A stretch of 64,000 nucleotides of DNA, taken from positions 1,860,001 through 1,924,000 of the forward strand of contig NZ_CP034689.1 in assembly GCF_003994415.1 (NCBI RefSeq). Reading direction: 5' to 3'. The position numbers and the translations under genes are program-made. Source of the DNA: Achromobacter spanius (GTDB taxonomy: Bacteria > Pseudomonadota > Gammaproteobacteria > Burkholderiales > Burkholderiaceae_B). This document shows positions 14,439 to 21,862 of this stretch, in pieces. The notes under the pieces are model-generated. The model ran no database searches and was not told where the DNA came from. It saw only the letters and a list, made by a program, of their open reading frames with translations. Numbering within the stretch: position 1 is the stretch's first letter; every line of letters begins with the position of its first letter.

Positions 14439-16115
14439 TTATGCGTTGATGTCGTTGTCCTTGGATTCGCGCACGAACAGCGTGCCGATGACCAGGGTCA
14501 TGACTGCAATGATGATCGGATACCACAGGCCGTCGTAGATGTTGCCCGTGGCGGCCACTACCGCGAAGGCGACCGGAGGCAGGAAGCCGCCGAACCAGCC
14601 GTTGCCGATGTGGTACGGCAAGCTCATCGAGGTGTAGCGGATGCGGGTCGGGAACATTTCAACCAGCATGGCCGCGATCGGGCCGTAGACCATGGTCACG
14701 TACAGCACCAGGATCGTCAGCAGCACCACCACCATGACGTAGTTGATTTGCGCCGGATCCGCCTTGGCCGGGTAGCCGTGGCCGCGGATTGCCGTGGTCA
14801 GCGCCTTGTCCAGTTCCGCCGCCCGGGCCTTGAAGTCGGCGGGAGCCATGGCCTTGCCGTCGAACGATTGGAACTCGTCGTTGCCGATCTTGACCTTGGC
14901 CACCGAACCAGCCGGCGCGGCTTCGTTCTGGTAGTTCACGGAGTTGCGGGCCATGAACGACTTCACGATGTCGCAAGAGCTGGTGAACGCCGAGGTACCC
15001 ACCGGATTGAACTGGAACGAGCAGGTGCTGGGGTCGGCAATCACCGTGACCGGGGCCGTGGCCTGGGCCTTCTCCAGCGCCGGGTTGGCGAAGTGCGTAA
15101 GGCCTTGGAAGATCGGGAAGTACGTCGCCGCGGCGATCAGGCAGCCCGCCATGATGATGGGCTTGCGGCCGATCTTGTCGGACAGCCCGCCGAAAATCAC
15201 GAAGAACGGTGTGCCGATCAAGAGCGCGATGGCGATCATGATGTTGGCCGTGTTGGCGTCGACCTTCAGCGTTTGCGTCAGGAAGAACAGGGCGTAGAAC
15301 TGGCCCGTGTACCAGACCACGGCCTGGCCGGCGGTCAGGCCCAGCAGCGCCAGGATCACGACCTTCAGGTTCTTCCATTGACCGAACGATTCAGCGATCG
15401 GCGCCTTCGAGCCCTTGCCTTCTTCCTTCATGCGCTTGAAGGTGGGCGATTCGCTCAGTTGCAGACGGATCCACACCGAGATGCCCAGCAGCACCACCGA
15501 GATCAGGAACGGAATGCGCCAGCCCCAGGCTTTGAAGTCGTCTTCGCCCATGACCGTGCGGATGCCCAGGATGACCAGCAGCGACAGGAACAGGCCCAGC
15601 GTAGCGGTCGTCTGAATCCACGATGTGTAGAAGCCGCGGCGGCCGTGCGGGGCGTGTTCGGCAACGTAGGTTGCCGCGCCGCCGTACTCGCCACCCAGCG
15701 CCAGGCCTTGCAGCAGGCGCAGCACGATCAGGATGGCCGGAGCGGCCAGGCCGATGCTGGAGTAGCTGGGCAGCACGCCCACCAGGAACGTGGACAAGCC
15801 CATGATCACGATCGTGACCAGGAAGGTGTACTTACGTCCGACCAGGTCGCCTAGCCGACCGAACACCAGTGCGCCGAATGGGCGCACGGCAAAACCGGCG
15901 GCGAACGCCAGCAGGGCGAAGATGAAGCCCGCGGTGGGATTCACGCCCGAGAAAAAGTGCAATGCGATGATGGCCGCGAGCGAGCCGTAGAGATAGAAGT
16001 CGTACCACTCGAAAACCGTGCCCAAGGATGACGCGAAGATGACGCGGCGTTCTTCCTTGGTCATCGGGCGCGGTTCCGCGGAAGGGCCGCGGCCTGCCAT
16101 GGTTGTTGTGCTCAT
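14439..16115 (-). CDS. MFS transporter, metabolite:H+ symporter (MHS) type
   Basis: A 558-residue inner-membrane transporter with 12 helices. The MHS signatures are clear: SSLGTVFEWYDFYLYGSLAA at residues 28-47, RPFGALVFGRLGDLVGRK between helices 2 and 3, and GLALGGEYGGAATYVAEH. Relatives carry betaine, shikimate, dicarboxylates or alpha-ketoglutarate. Unusually, about 100 residues (roughly 350-450) between helices 9 and 10 form a soluble loop with three Cys/Ser-rich turns. The start at 16115 follows GAGGAGA; the longer frame to 16181 lacks support. The substrate cannot be told from context. Confidence 0.88.
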   Translation of the reverse strand: MSTTTMAGRGPSAEPRPMTKEERRVIFASSLGTVFEWYDFYLYGSLAAIIALHFFSGVNPTAGFIFALLAFAAGFAVRPFGALVFGRLGDLVGRKYTFLVTIVIMGLSTFLVGVLPSYSSIGLAAPAILIVLRLLQGLALGGEYGGAATYVAEHAPHGRRGFYTSWIQTTATLGLFLSLLVILGIRTVMGEDDFKAWGWRIPFLISVVLLGISVWIRLQLSESPTFKRMKEEGKGSKAPIAESFGQWKNLKVVILALLGLTAGQAVVWYTGQFYALFFLTQTLKVDANTANIMIAIALLIGTPFFVIFGGLSDKIGRKPIIMAGCLIAAATYFPIFQGLTHFANPALEKAQATAPVTVIADPSTCSFQFNPVGTSAFTSSCDIVKSFMARNSVNYQNEAAPAGSVAKVKIGNDEFQSFDGKAMAPADFKARAAELDKALTTAIRGHGYPAKADPAQINYVMVVVLLTILVLYVTMVYGPIAAMLVEMFPTRIRYTSMSLPYHIGNGWFGGFLPPVAFAVVAATGNIYDGLWYPIIIAVMTLVIGTLFVRESKDNDINA

Positions 16116-16320
16116 GATGTCTCCTCGTTTTATGGCCGGCGGTTTTCCGCCGTGCTTAGCTCTTTGCCGACGCACCGACACCGAGCCTTACGCAACATTG
16201 AGGCGCAACCCTGACGAGGTTCTGACGTAACCCTTACTCGAATCTTAAAATTGAAACTAATAGTAACTGTTGCGTGCGCGGCTAGGGATAGTCCCTATCG
16301 GGCTGAAGTGCGTAGCAGAC

Positions 16321-17832
16321 CTAGCTTTCGTACGAATCCGGCGCGTCCATGTAAAGCGGGAACACCACGCTGATGCGTGTGCCCGGCAGGTCCGAGTGCG
16401 GGTTGGGGTGGTCGTTGATGAGCACGCTGGCCCCGTGCTTTTGCGCAATCTCGCGCACGATCGCCAGCCCCAGGCCGCTACCGTCGGATGCCGTACCCAG
16501 CACACGGTAGAAGCGGTCGAATACGCGTTCCCGTTCGTCTGGCGGGATGCCCGGGCCTGAATCCTCCACTTCCAGCAGCGCCTGGTCGCCATGGCGCATC
16601 ACACGCACGGTGATGTGGCCGCCGAGCGGTGTGTAGCGCAGCGCGTTGTCCACCAGATTGTTCAGCAGCTCGGCAAGCAGCAGGGGGTTGCCGTTGATGT
16701 TGACGGGTTCGTCGGATCCTTCAAACCCCAGGTCGGTACTCAGCGACAGCGCCTGCGGCACCCAGTGCATGGCCTGCTCGTAGGCAATGGCGTTGAGGTC
16801 CGTGCGCGTCAGCCCGATCGCGCTGGGGTTTTCAGCGCGGGCCAGCAGCAGCAACTGGTTGACCAGTCGGGTAGCGCGTTCGGATCCCGTCACCAACTGC
16901 CGCAGGCTCGACTGCATTTCTTCGGGGCTGGCGTCGCGCAAGGCCAGTTCGGCCTGCGTGCGCAGGCCGGCAAGCGGTGTCTTCAACTGGTGCGCGGCGT
17001 CCGCCACGAAACGGCGTTGGGCCTGGACGTTGGCCGACAGCCGGTCCAGCAGGTCATTCATGGCGGCCACCAACGGCGCGATTTCGGACGGCGCCGCCCG
17101 CTCGTCAATGGGCGACAGGTCGTCGGGCCGGCGCGCGCGCAACCGTTGCTGCAGCGCGTTCAGTGGAGCCACCCCACGCGACAGGCCAAACCAAACCAGC
17201 AGCACCGCGATCGGCAGCACCACGAACTGCGGAATGATCACGCCCTTGATGATGTCGTTGGCCAACTGCGTGCGCTTTTCCACGGTCTCGGCCACGAGCA
17301 GCAGCGCGGGCTGCGTGTTGGCCAGGTTCAGGTCCACCCACGTGAACGCCAGGCGGATGCCGAAGCCACGCAAGGTGTCGTCTTCGTACTGGACTTCGCC
17401 CGGGCGCGGTTGGCCCACGGTGGCCGGCAGCGGCAGGGCGCGGTCGCCCCCCAGGTATTCACCGCGGCTACCCAGCACCAGCCAGAATACGCTGTCGGTT
17501 TCGTCCGCGCGCAACACGTCACGCGCGGCGTCCGTCATCTTGAGCACCGCGCGGCCGTCCTGCGCATGGACCTGCCGGGTCAAGACATGCAGATTATTGG
17601 CCAAGGCGCGGTCATACGGCACGTTGGCGATATTCTGGGCAACCACATAAGTGATGGCGACGCTCATGGGCCACAGCAGGAACAGCGGCGCCAGCATCCA
17701 GTCCAGGATTTCGCCCAGCAGCGAGCGCTGCGGAGGTGCAAAGCTTGGGCCCTTGGACCCCGCTTGCATGATATCCAGCGCTTCCTGATTCAGTGGCTCT
17801 GGCCGGGCATCAACTGGCGAGGTACGCGGCAC
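16321..17832 (-). CDS. Sensor histidine kinase (TctE/QseC-like)
   Basis: A 503-residue membrane kinase. Helices at about 47-66 and 197-217 flank a periplasmic sensor; HisKA phospho-acceptor H281 sits in ADAAHQLKTPLAGL; the ATPase part has the N box LLNNLVDNALRYTP, DSGPGIPP and GSGLGLAIV. This is the TctE arrangement, often linked to tricarboxylate uptake. The GTG at 17832 overlaps the regulator's end by 23 bp and has GGAG 10 bases upstream; an ATG at 17769 is a possible alternative. It phosphorylates the adjacent response regulator. Proximity to the MHS transporter (divided by 206 bp, same strand) hints at a joint role but does not prove it. Confidence 0.92.
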   Translation of the reverse strand: MPRTSPVDARPEPLNQEALDIMQAGSKGPSFAPPQRSLLGEILDWMLAPLFLLWPMSVAITYVVAQNIANVPYDRALANNLHVLTRQVHAQDGRAVLKMTDAARDVLRADETDSVFWLVLGSRGEYLGGDRALPLPATVGQPRPGEVQYEDDTLRGFGIRLAFTWVDLNLANTQPALLLVAETVEKRTQLANDIIKGVIIPQFVVLPIAVLLVWFGLSRGVAPLNALQQRLRARRPDDLSPIDERAAPSEIAPLVAAMNDLLDRLSANVQAQRRFVADAAHQLKTPLAGLRTQAELALRDASPEEMQSSLRQLVTGSERATRLVNQLLLLARAENPSAIGLTRTDLNAIAYEQAMHWVPQALSLSTDLGFEGSDEPVNINGNPLLLAELLNNLVDNALRYTPLGGHITVRVMRHGDQALLEVEDSGPGIPPDERERVFDRFYRVLGTASDGSGLGLAIVREIAQKHGASVLINDHPNPHSDLPGTRISVVFPLYMDAPDSYES

Positions 17833-18499
17833 CCTGGTCCCGCTCCAGACAATAGCCCAGGCCGCGCACCGTCACGATCTTTACGCCGCTGGGCTCCAGC
17901 TTCTTGCGCAGGCGGTGCACGTAGACTTCGATGGCGTTGGTGCTGACTTCCTCGCCCCATTCGCACAGGTGGTCCACCAACTGCGTCTTGCTGACCATGC
18001 GACCGCTGCGCGTCAGCAGGATTTCCAGCAGGCTGACTTCGCGCGCGGACAGGTCCAGCGTCTGATCGTCGACGATGGCCACGCGACCGGTCTGGTCAAA
18101 AAGCAGCCGGCCGTGCTTGAGCATCGTGGCGCCGCCGCCCGCGCCGCGCCGGGTCAAGGCGCGCACCCGTGCCTCGAGTTCGGACAGGGCGAAGGGCTTG
18201 GCCATGTAGTCGTCCGCGCCCAGGTCCAGGCCCTTCACGCGCTGCTCGATGCTGTCGGCCGCCGTGAGGATCAGGACGGGCAGGGCAGAGTTGCGGGCGC
18301 GCAGGCGGCGCAGTACTTCCAGACCGGCCAACTGAGGCAAGCCCAAGTCAAGGATAAGCAGATCGAACGCTTGAGCGGCCAGCGCCGAATCGGCGGCAAG
18401 CCCGTCGCGCACGGCGTCAACGGCGTAGCCGTTGTGGCGCAGTGACCGGGATAGGCCATCGGCCAGAATGCTGTCGTCTTCGGCGATCAGGATACGCAT
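17810..18499 (-). CDS. OmpR-family response regulator
   Basis: A 229-residue two-domain regulator. The receiver domain shows D8/D9, the phospho-acceptor D51 in LLILDLGLP, T79 and K101 (YMAKPF). The C-terminal winged helix has the OmpR motif NAIEVYVHRLRKKLEPSGVKIVTVRGLGYCLE. Its stop overlaps the start of the kinase gene, so the pair is translated together. Relatives (TctD, QseB) control carboxylate uptake or motility. Just upstream of its start lies a short 12-bp tandem repeat (18511-18546). Confidence 0.93.
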   Translation of the reverse strand: MRILIAEDDSILADGLSRSLRHNGYAVDAVRDGLAADSALAAQAFDLLILDLGLPQLAGLEVLRRLRARNSALPVLILTAADSIEQRVKGLDLGADDYMAKPFALSELEARVRALTRRGAGGGATMLKHGRLLFDQTGRVAIVDDQTLDLSAREVSLLEILLTRSGRMVSKTQLVDHLCEWGEEVSTNAIEVYVHRLRKKLEPSGVKIVTVRGLGYCLERDQGAAYLAS

Positions 18500-18510
18500 G
18501 AGGCTGCAAT

Positions 18511-18546
18511 GGGAAGCGGCAAGGGAAGCGGCAAGGGAAGCGGCAA
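18511..18546 (-). repeat. Three 12-bp tandem repeats upstream of the response regulator
   Basis: GGGAAGCGGCAA three times in perfect register (read on the plus strand), 12 bp before the regulator start codon, in the presumed leader of the leftward operon. Copy number could vary by slippage. Confidence 0.85.
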
Positions 18547-18650
18547 GAGGGATCGCTGCAAAATGCAGAGGGGAACGCCGGGGTCGGCTTCGATTCTGTC
18601 ATACGGGACTGGAGTTGCCCACTCAGGGAATACGTGAAAACTCTGGCACA

Positions 18651-18666
18651 CTGGTTTTTTGTACAG
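18651..18666 (+). promoter_or_regulatory. LexA (SOS) box of recA
   Basis: CTG-N10-CAG (CTGGTTTTTTGTACAG) with flanking A and TA, matching the proteobacterial LexA consensus; it overlaps the likely -35 region. A candidate -10 is AATAAT at 18680-18685. The site lies 108 bp before the recA start. Confidence 0.85.
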
Positions 18667-18773
18667 TACAATCCGATGCAATAATCTGAACCTGATTCGA
18701 AACAGCACGCTGCGGTTCAAGTTTCAGGCTCTTGACGCCGCAACCACCAGATACGTTACAGACAGGACTCTAC

Positions 18774-19835
18774 ATGGACGACAAAACCACCAAGGCCGCC
18801 GCTTCGGAAAAGGCCAAGGCGCTTGCCGCCGCGCTTTCCCAGATCGAAAAGCAGTTCGGCAAGGGCTCGATCATGCGCTACGGCGATAACGAGGTCTCGC
18901 ACGACATCCAGGTGGTTTCCACGGGCTCGTTGGGTCTGGATATCGCGCTGGGCGTTGGCGGCTTGCCGCGCGGCCGCGTGATTGAAATCTACGGCCCGGA
19001 ATCGTCCGGTAAAACGACGCTGACCCTGCAAGTCATTGCCGAAATGCAGAAAATCGGCGGCACCTGCGCCTTTGTCGACGCCGAACACGCGCTTGACGTC
19101 CAATACGCCAACAAGCTGGGCGTGAACCTGACCGATCTGCTGATCTCGCAGCCGGACACGGGCGAACAGGCACTGGAAATCACCGACGCGCTGGTGCGCT
19201 CGGGTTCGGTTGACCTGATCGTCATCGACTCGGTGGCGGCGCTGGTGCCCAAGGCTGAAATCGAAGGCGAAATGGGCGATTCCCTGCCGGGCCTGCAAGC
19301 CCGTCTGATGAGCCAGGCGCTGCGCAAACTGACGGCCACGATCAAGCGCACCAACTGCATGGTCATCTTCATCAACCAGATCCGCATGAAGATCGGCGTC
19401 ATGTTCGGCAATCCCGAAACCACCACCGGCGGTAACGCGCTGAAGTTCTACGCCTCGGTGCGTCTGGACATCCGCCGCATTGGCTCCATCAAGAAGGGTG
19501 ACGAGGTCGTCGGCAACGAAACCCGCGTCAAGGTCGTGAAGAACAAGGTTGCGCCGCCGTTCAAGCAGGCCGAATTCGACATCATGTATGGCGCCGGCAT
19601 TTCGCGTGAAGGCGAAATCATTGATTTGGGCGTGGCTGCCAGCGTGGTCGACAAATCCGGCGCCTGGTACAGCTACAACGGCAACCGCATCGGCCAGGGC
19701 AAGGACAATGTCCGCGAATACCTGAAAGAGCACCGCGACATGGCCATCGAAATCGAAAACCGGGTTCGCGAGAACCAGGGCATCGTCAGCCGTGCCGCCG
19801 AGTTCGTGCCCACGGCGGAAGACACCGCCGAATAA
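18774..19835 (+). CDS. recA: Recombinase RecA
   Basis: A 353-residue RecA that forms ATP-dependent filaments on single-stranded DNA, drives strand exchange and triggers LexA cleavage. Walker A GPESSGKTT is at 74-82, Walker B is LIVIDSVAAL, loop L1 is GEMGDSLPGLQARLMSQALR, loop L2 includes GNPETTTGGNALKFYAS, and the C-terminus is acidic. The ATG at 18774 (MDDKTTKAAAS) matches betaproteobacterial RecA; an upstream in-frame ATG at 18732 is likely spurious. A LexA box sits 108 bp upstream. recX follows 137 bp downstream, past a hairpin. Confidence 0.98.
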   Translation: MDDKTTKAAASEKAKALAAALSQIEKQFGKGSIMRYGDNEVSHDIQVVSTGSLGLDIALGVGGLPRGRVIEIYGPESSGKTTLTLQVIAEMQKIGGTCAFVDAEHALDVQYANKLGVNLTDLLISQPDTGEQALEITDALVRSGSVDLIVIDSVAALVPKAEIEGEMGDSLPGLQARLMSQALRKLTATIKRTNCMVIFINQIRMKIGVMFGNPETTTGGNALKFYASVRLDIRRIGSIKKGDEVVGNETRVKVVKNKVAPPFKQAEFDIMYGAGISREGEIIDLGVAASVVDKSGAWYSYNGNRIGQGKDNVREYLKEHRDMAIEIENRVRENQGIVSRAAEFVPTAEDTAE

Positions 19836-19847
19836 GCCAGCCTTCGT

Positions 19848-19875
19848 CCGCCAGCCAGGTTGTGCTGGCGGCTTT
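19848..19875 (+). terminator. Partial terminator between recA and recX
   Basis: CCGCCAGC / GCTGGCGG stem followed by CTTTGG: an 8-bp stem with an imperfect U tract. In E. coli a similar weak terminator keeps recX at a few per cent of recA; the same logic is plausible here. An 18-bp perfect palindrome, GCCGGCTAGCTAGCCGGC, lies at 19905-19922. Confidence 0.55.
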
Positions 19876-19972
19876 GGCAGCTTGGCAGCTTTGGCAGATT
19901 TTGTGCCGGCTAGCTAGCCGGCTACACGGCAGGCGCCATGATGGGCCTGCCGTTTTGCATAGCAGGAAGCGC

Positions 19973-20725
19973 ATGAGCTGGAAACCGACCCCCGCGTCAG
20001 CCGACCGCCTTCGCGCCAAGTTGGATGACGAATTTGAAACCGTCGCCAAGCCGGAAGGTTTGCGGCGCAGCTCGGACGCGCGCCGCGAACGAGAGGCGGC
20101 GCCTCCCTCGGTCGAGCCAGACACCTGGCAGCGCAGTTCCGAACAGCGGGGCAACGCGCGTGGCGGATCGCGTATGGGCTCCGCATCTGGTCGTGCATCT
20201 GGGCGAGCCGCGGATCGTGCCTCTGGCAGTGCCTCCGGCGCGGAAGACGAAGCCGCCGCCCCTGAAGGCGACAAGCCAGCCCGCAAAGGGCCATCGCTGA
20301 AGATGCGCGCCGTGGGCTTTCTGTCGCGGCGCGAGCACGCGCGCGAGGAATTGGCGCGCAAGTTGGCTGCCTACGCCGAAGACGCCGATGAAATTGAAGG
20401 CGTGCTGGATGCGCTGGAAAAAGAGGGTTGGCTGTCTACCGAACGGTTTGCGCAAAGTCTGGTGCATCGCCGCGCATCGCGCCAGGGCGCGGCGCGCATC
20501 GTGCAGGAATTGCGCCAGCATGGCGTGGACGACACGCAAGTCGCTGAACTACGAGAACAATTGCGCGCCACGGAATACGACCGCGCGCTGGAAGTATGGA
20601 AAAAGCGCTTCGACGCCAAGCCGGAAGACCGCGCCATATACGCCAAGCAGGCGCGGTTTCTGGCCAGCCGGGGGTTCGCGCAAGACGTGATCCGGCGCAT
20701 TTTGGGCGAAGGCGAGGATGATTGA
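19973..20725 (+). CDS. recX: Regulatory protein RecX, with long disordered N-terminal extension
   Basis: RecX caps and destabilises RecA filaments. The conserved part is residues about 105-250: LKMRAVGFLSRREHAREELARKL followed by EGVLDALEKEGWLSTERFA and the three-helix repeat ending RGFAQDVIRRIL. The first ~105 residues are rich in Arg, Ser, Ala and Gly (SGRASGRAADRASGSASG) and are probably disordered; typical RecX is 140-160 residues. The ATG at 19973 has AGGA upstream; the longer frame to 19862 crosses the palindrome. It lies after recA on the same strand. Confidence 0.9.
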   Translation: MSWKPTPASADRLRAKLDDEFETVAKPEGLRRSSDARREREAAPPSVEPDTWQRSSEQRGNARGGSRMGSASGRASGRAADRASGSASGAEDEAAAPEGDKPARKGPSLKMRAVGFLSRREHAREELARKLAAYAEDADEIEGVLDALEKEGWLSTERFAQSLVHRRASRQGAARIVQELRQHGVDDTQVAELREQLRATEYDRALEVWKKRFDAKPEDRAIYAKQARFLASRGFAQDVIRRILGEGEDD

Positions 20726-20778
20726 TCGACTGCGCAATTGATCGACTGATCGGATCCTCCCGACCCCTGGCATAACCC

Positions 20779-20802
20779 GCCGCCCACCCAGGCGGCTTTT
20801 TT
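20779..20802 (+). terminator. Rho-independent terminator after recX
   Basis: GCCGCC / GGCGGC stem with a CACCCA loop and TTTTTT, between the convergent recX and metR genes; it touches the metR stop codon. Confidence 0.8.
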
Positions 20803-21721
20803 ACGCCTTTGCCGACTTGATGCCCGACAGCGTCTTGAAGCAGACGTCTCGCGTGATGGTCAGGAATTCATCAATGTAGGAGGCGTCCGTGTCTTCGCTG
20901 CGCACGGTGGCGTACAGCGTGCGCCAGACGCCCTGCGGCCCTAGTCGGCACAGCCGCAACCACCCCTGATTCATGTATTCGGTCAGCGCCCAATTCGGTA
21001 GCGCCGCCACGCCACGGTTGCTGGCCACCAGTTGCGCAATGATGGGCGTCAATTCGGCCTTGCGGACGGCGGCCGGCTCAACGTCGGCGGGGTCCAGAAA
21101 GGCGGTGAATACGTCCAGCCGCTGCTTGTCCACTGGATAGGTGATGAGCGTCTGATCCGCCAACTGCTCGGGCGTGATGAATTTGTTGGCGGCCAAGGGG
21201 TTCGATTCCGACACGGCCAGCACCAGTTCGTACTTGAACAGCGGCAGGTACTCCACCGAGTCCAAAGGCTGCGGGTCGGATGTGATGACCAGATCCAGGT
21301 CGCCGCGCACCAAGGCGGGCAGGGGCGCGAACGAGAATGCCGCCGACAGATCCAGCGCCACGTCGGGCCACTGCATCCGAAAGGCATCCAGCGCCGGCAT
21401 CAGCCACTGAAAGCAGGAATGGCAGTCGATGGCCAGATGCAGCCGGCCGCTGCGGCCGGCCGCCAACCGTTGCAGATCGCGTTCGGTGGCGCGGATGCGG
21501 GGCAACACTTCATCGGCCAGCGCCAGTACGCGTAAGCCCGCCGTCGTCAGCCGGGCGGGGCGGGTGCGGCGGTTCAGCAGGGGCGTGCCCAGCCGCGTTT
21601 CCAGGTCACGCAACTGATGCGACAAGGCGGACTGGGTCAGGTGCAGCCGTTCGGCGGCTTCCTGCAGGCTGCCGCCGTCACGGATGGCGGTCAGCGTTTC
21701 AAGATGGCGGATTTCTAGCAT
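20801..21721 (-). CDS. metR: LysR-type regulator MetR (homocysteine-responsive)
   Basis: A 306-residue LysR-family activator. The N-terminal helix-turn-helix reads GGSLQEAAERLHLTQSALSH, and the C-terminal periplasmic-binding fold is the effector domain. It is divergent from metE, and TGAAAATTATTCA, the MetR consensus, lies between the two, which supports assignment as MetR: an activator of metE stimulated by homocysteine. The sequence CHSCF (residues about 100) carries two Cys. Function is inferred from family plus context. Confidence 0.82.
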   Translation of the reverse strand: MLEIRHLETLTAIRDGGSLQEAAERLHLTQSALSHQLRDLETRLGTPLLNRRTRPARLTTAGLRVLALADEVLPRIRATERDLQRLAAGRSGRLHLAIDCHSCFQWLMPALDAFRMQWPDVALDLSAAFSFAPLPALVRGDLDLVITSDPQPLDSVEYLPLFKYELVLAVSESNPLAANKFITPEQLADQTLITYPVDKQRLDVFTAFLDPADVEPAAVRKAELTPIIAQLVASNRGVAALPNWALTEYMNQGWLRLCRLGPQGVWRTLYATVRSEDTDASYIDEFLTITRDVCFKTLSGIKSAKA

Positions 21722-21757
21722 GAGGCCCCAGCATGGCGGATACGAACGCGCATTATA

Positions 21758-21770
21758 TGAAAATTATTCA
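21758..21770. promoter_or_regulatory. MetR binding site (TGAA-N5-TTCA)
   Basis: TGAAAATTATTCA, a perfect dyad of the MetR consensus, in the 141-bp divergent interval between metR and metE. A further TGAA...TTCA-like half-site pair lies at 21776-21810. Confidence 0.75.
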
Positions 21771-21862
21771 TCTTATGAATGTAGAGATTGATTTTGATTC
21801 ATTTAACTTTGACTGCACAATAGCCGTCACTTGAACAAATTTTGTCTAACGGCGGTGTTCTC

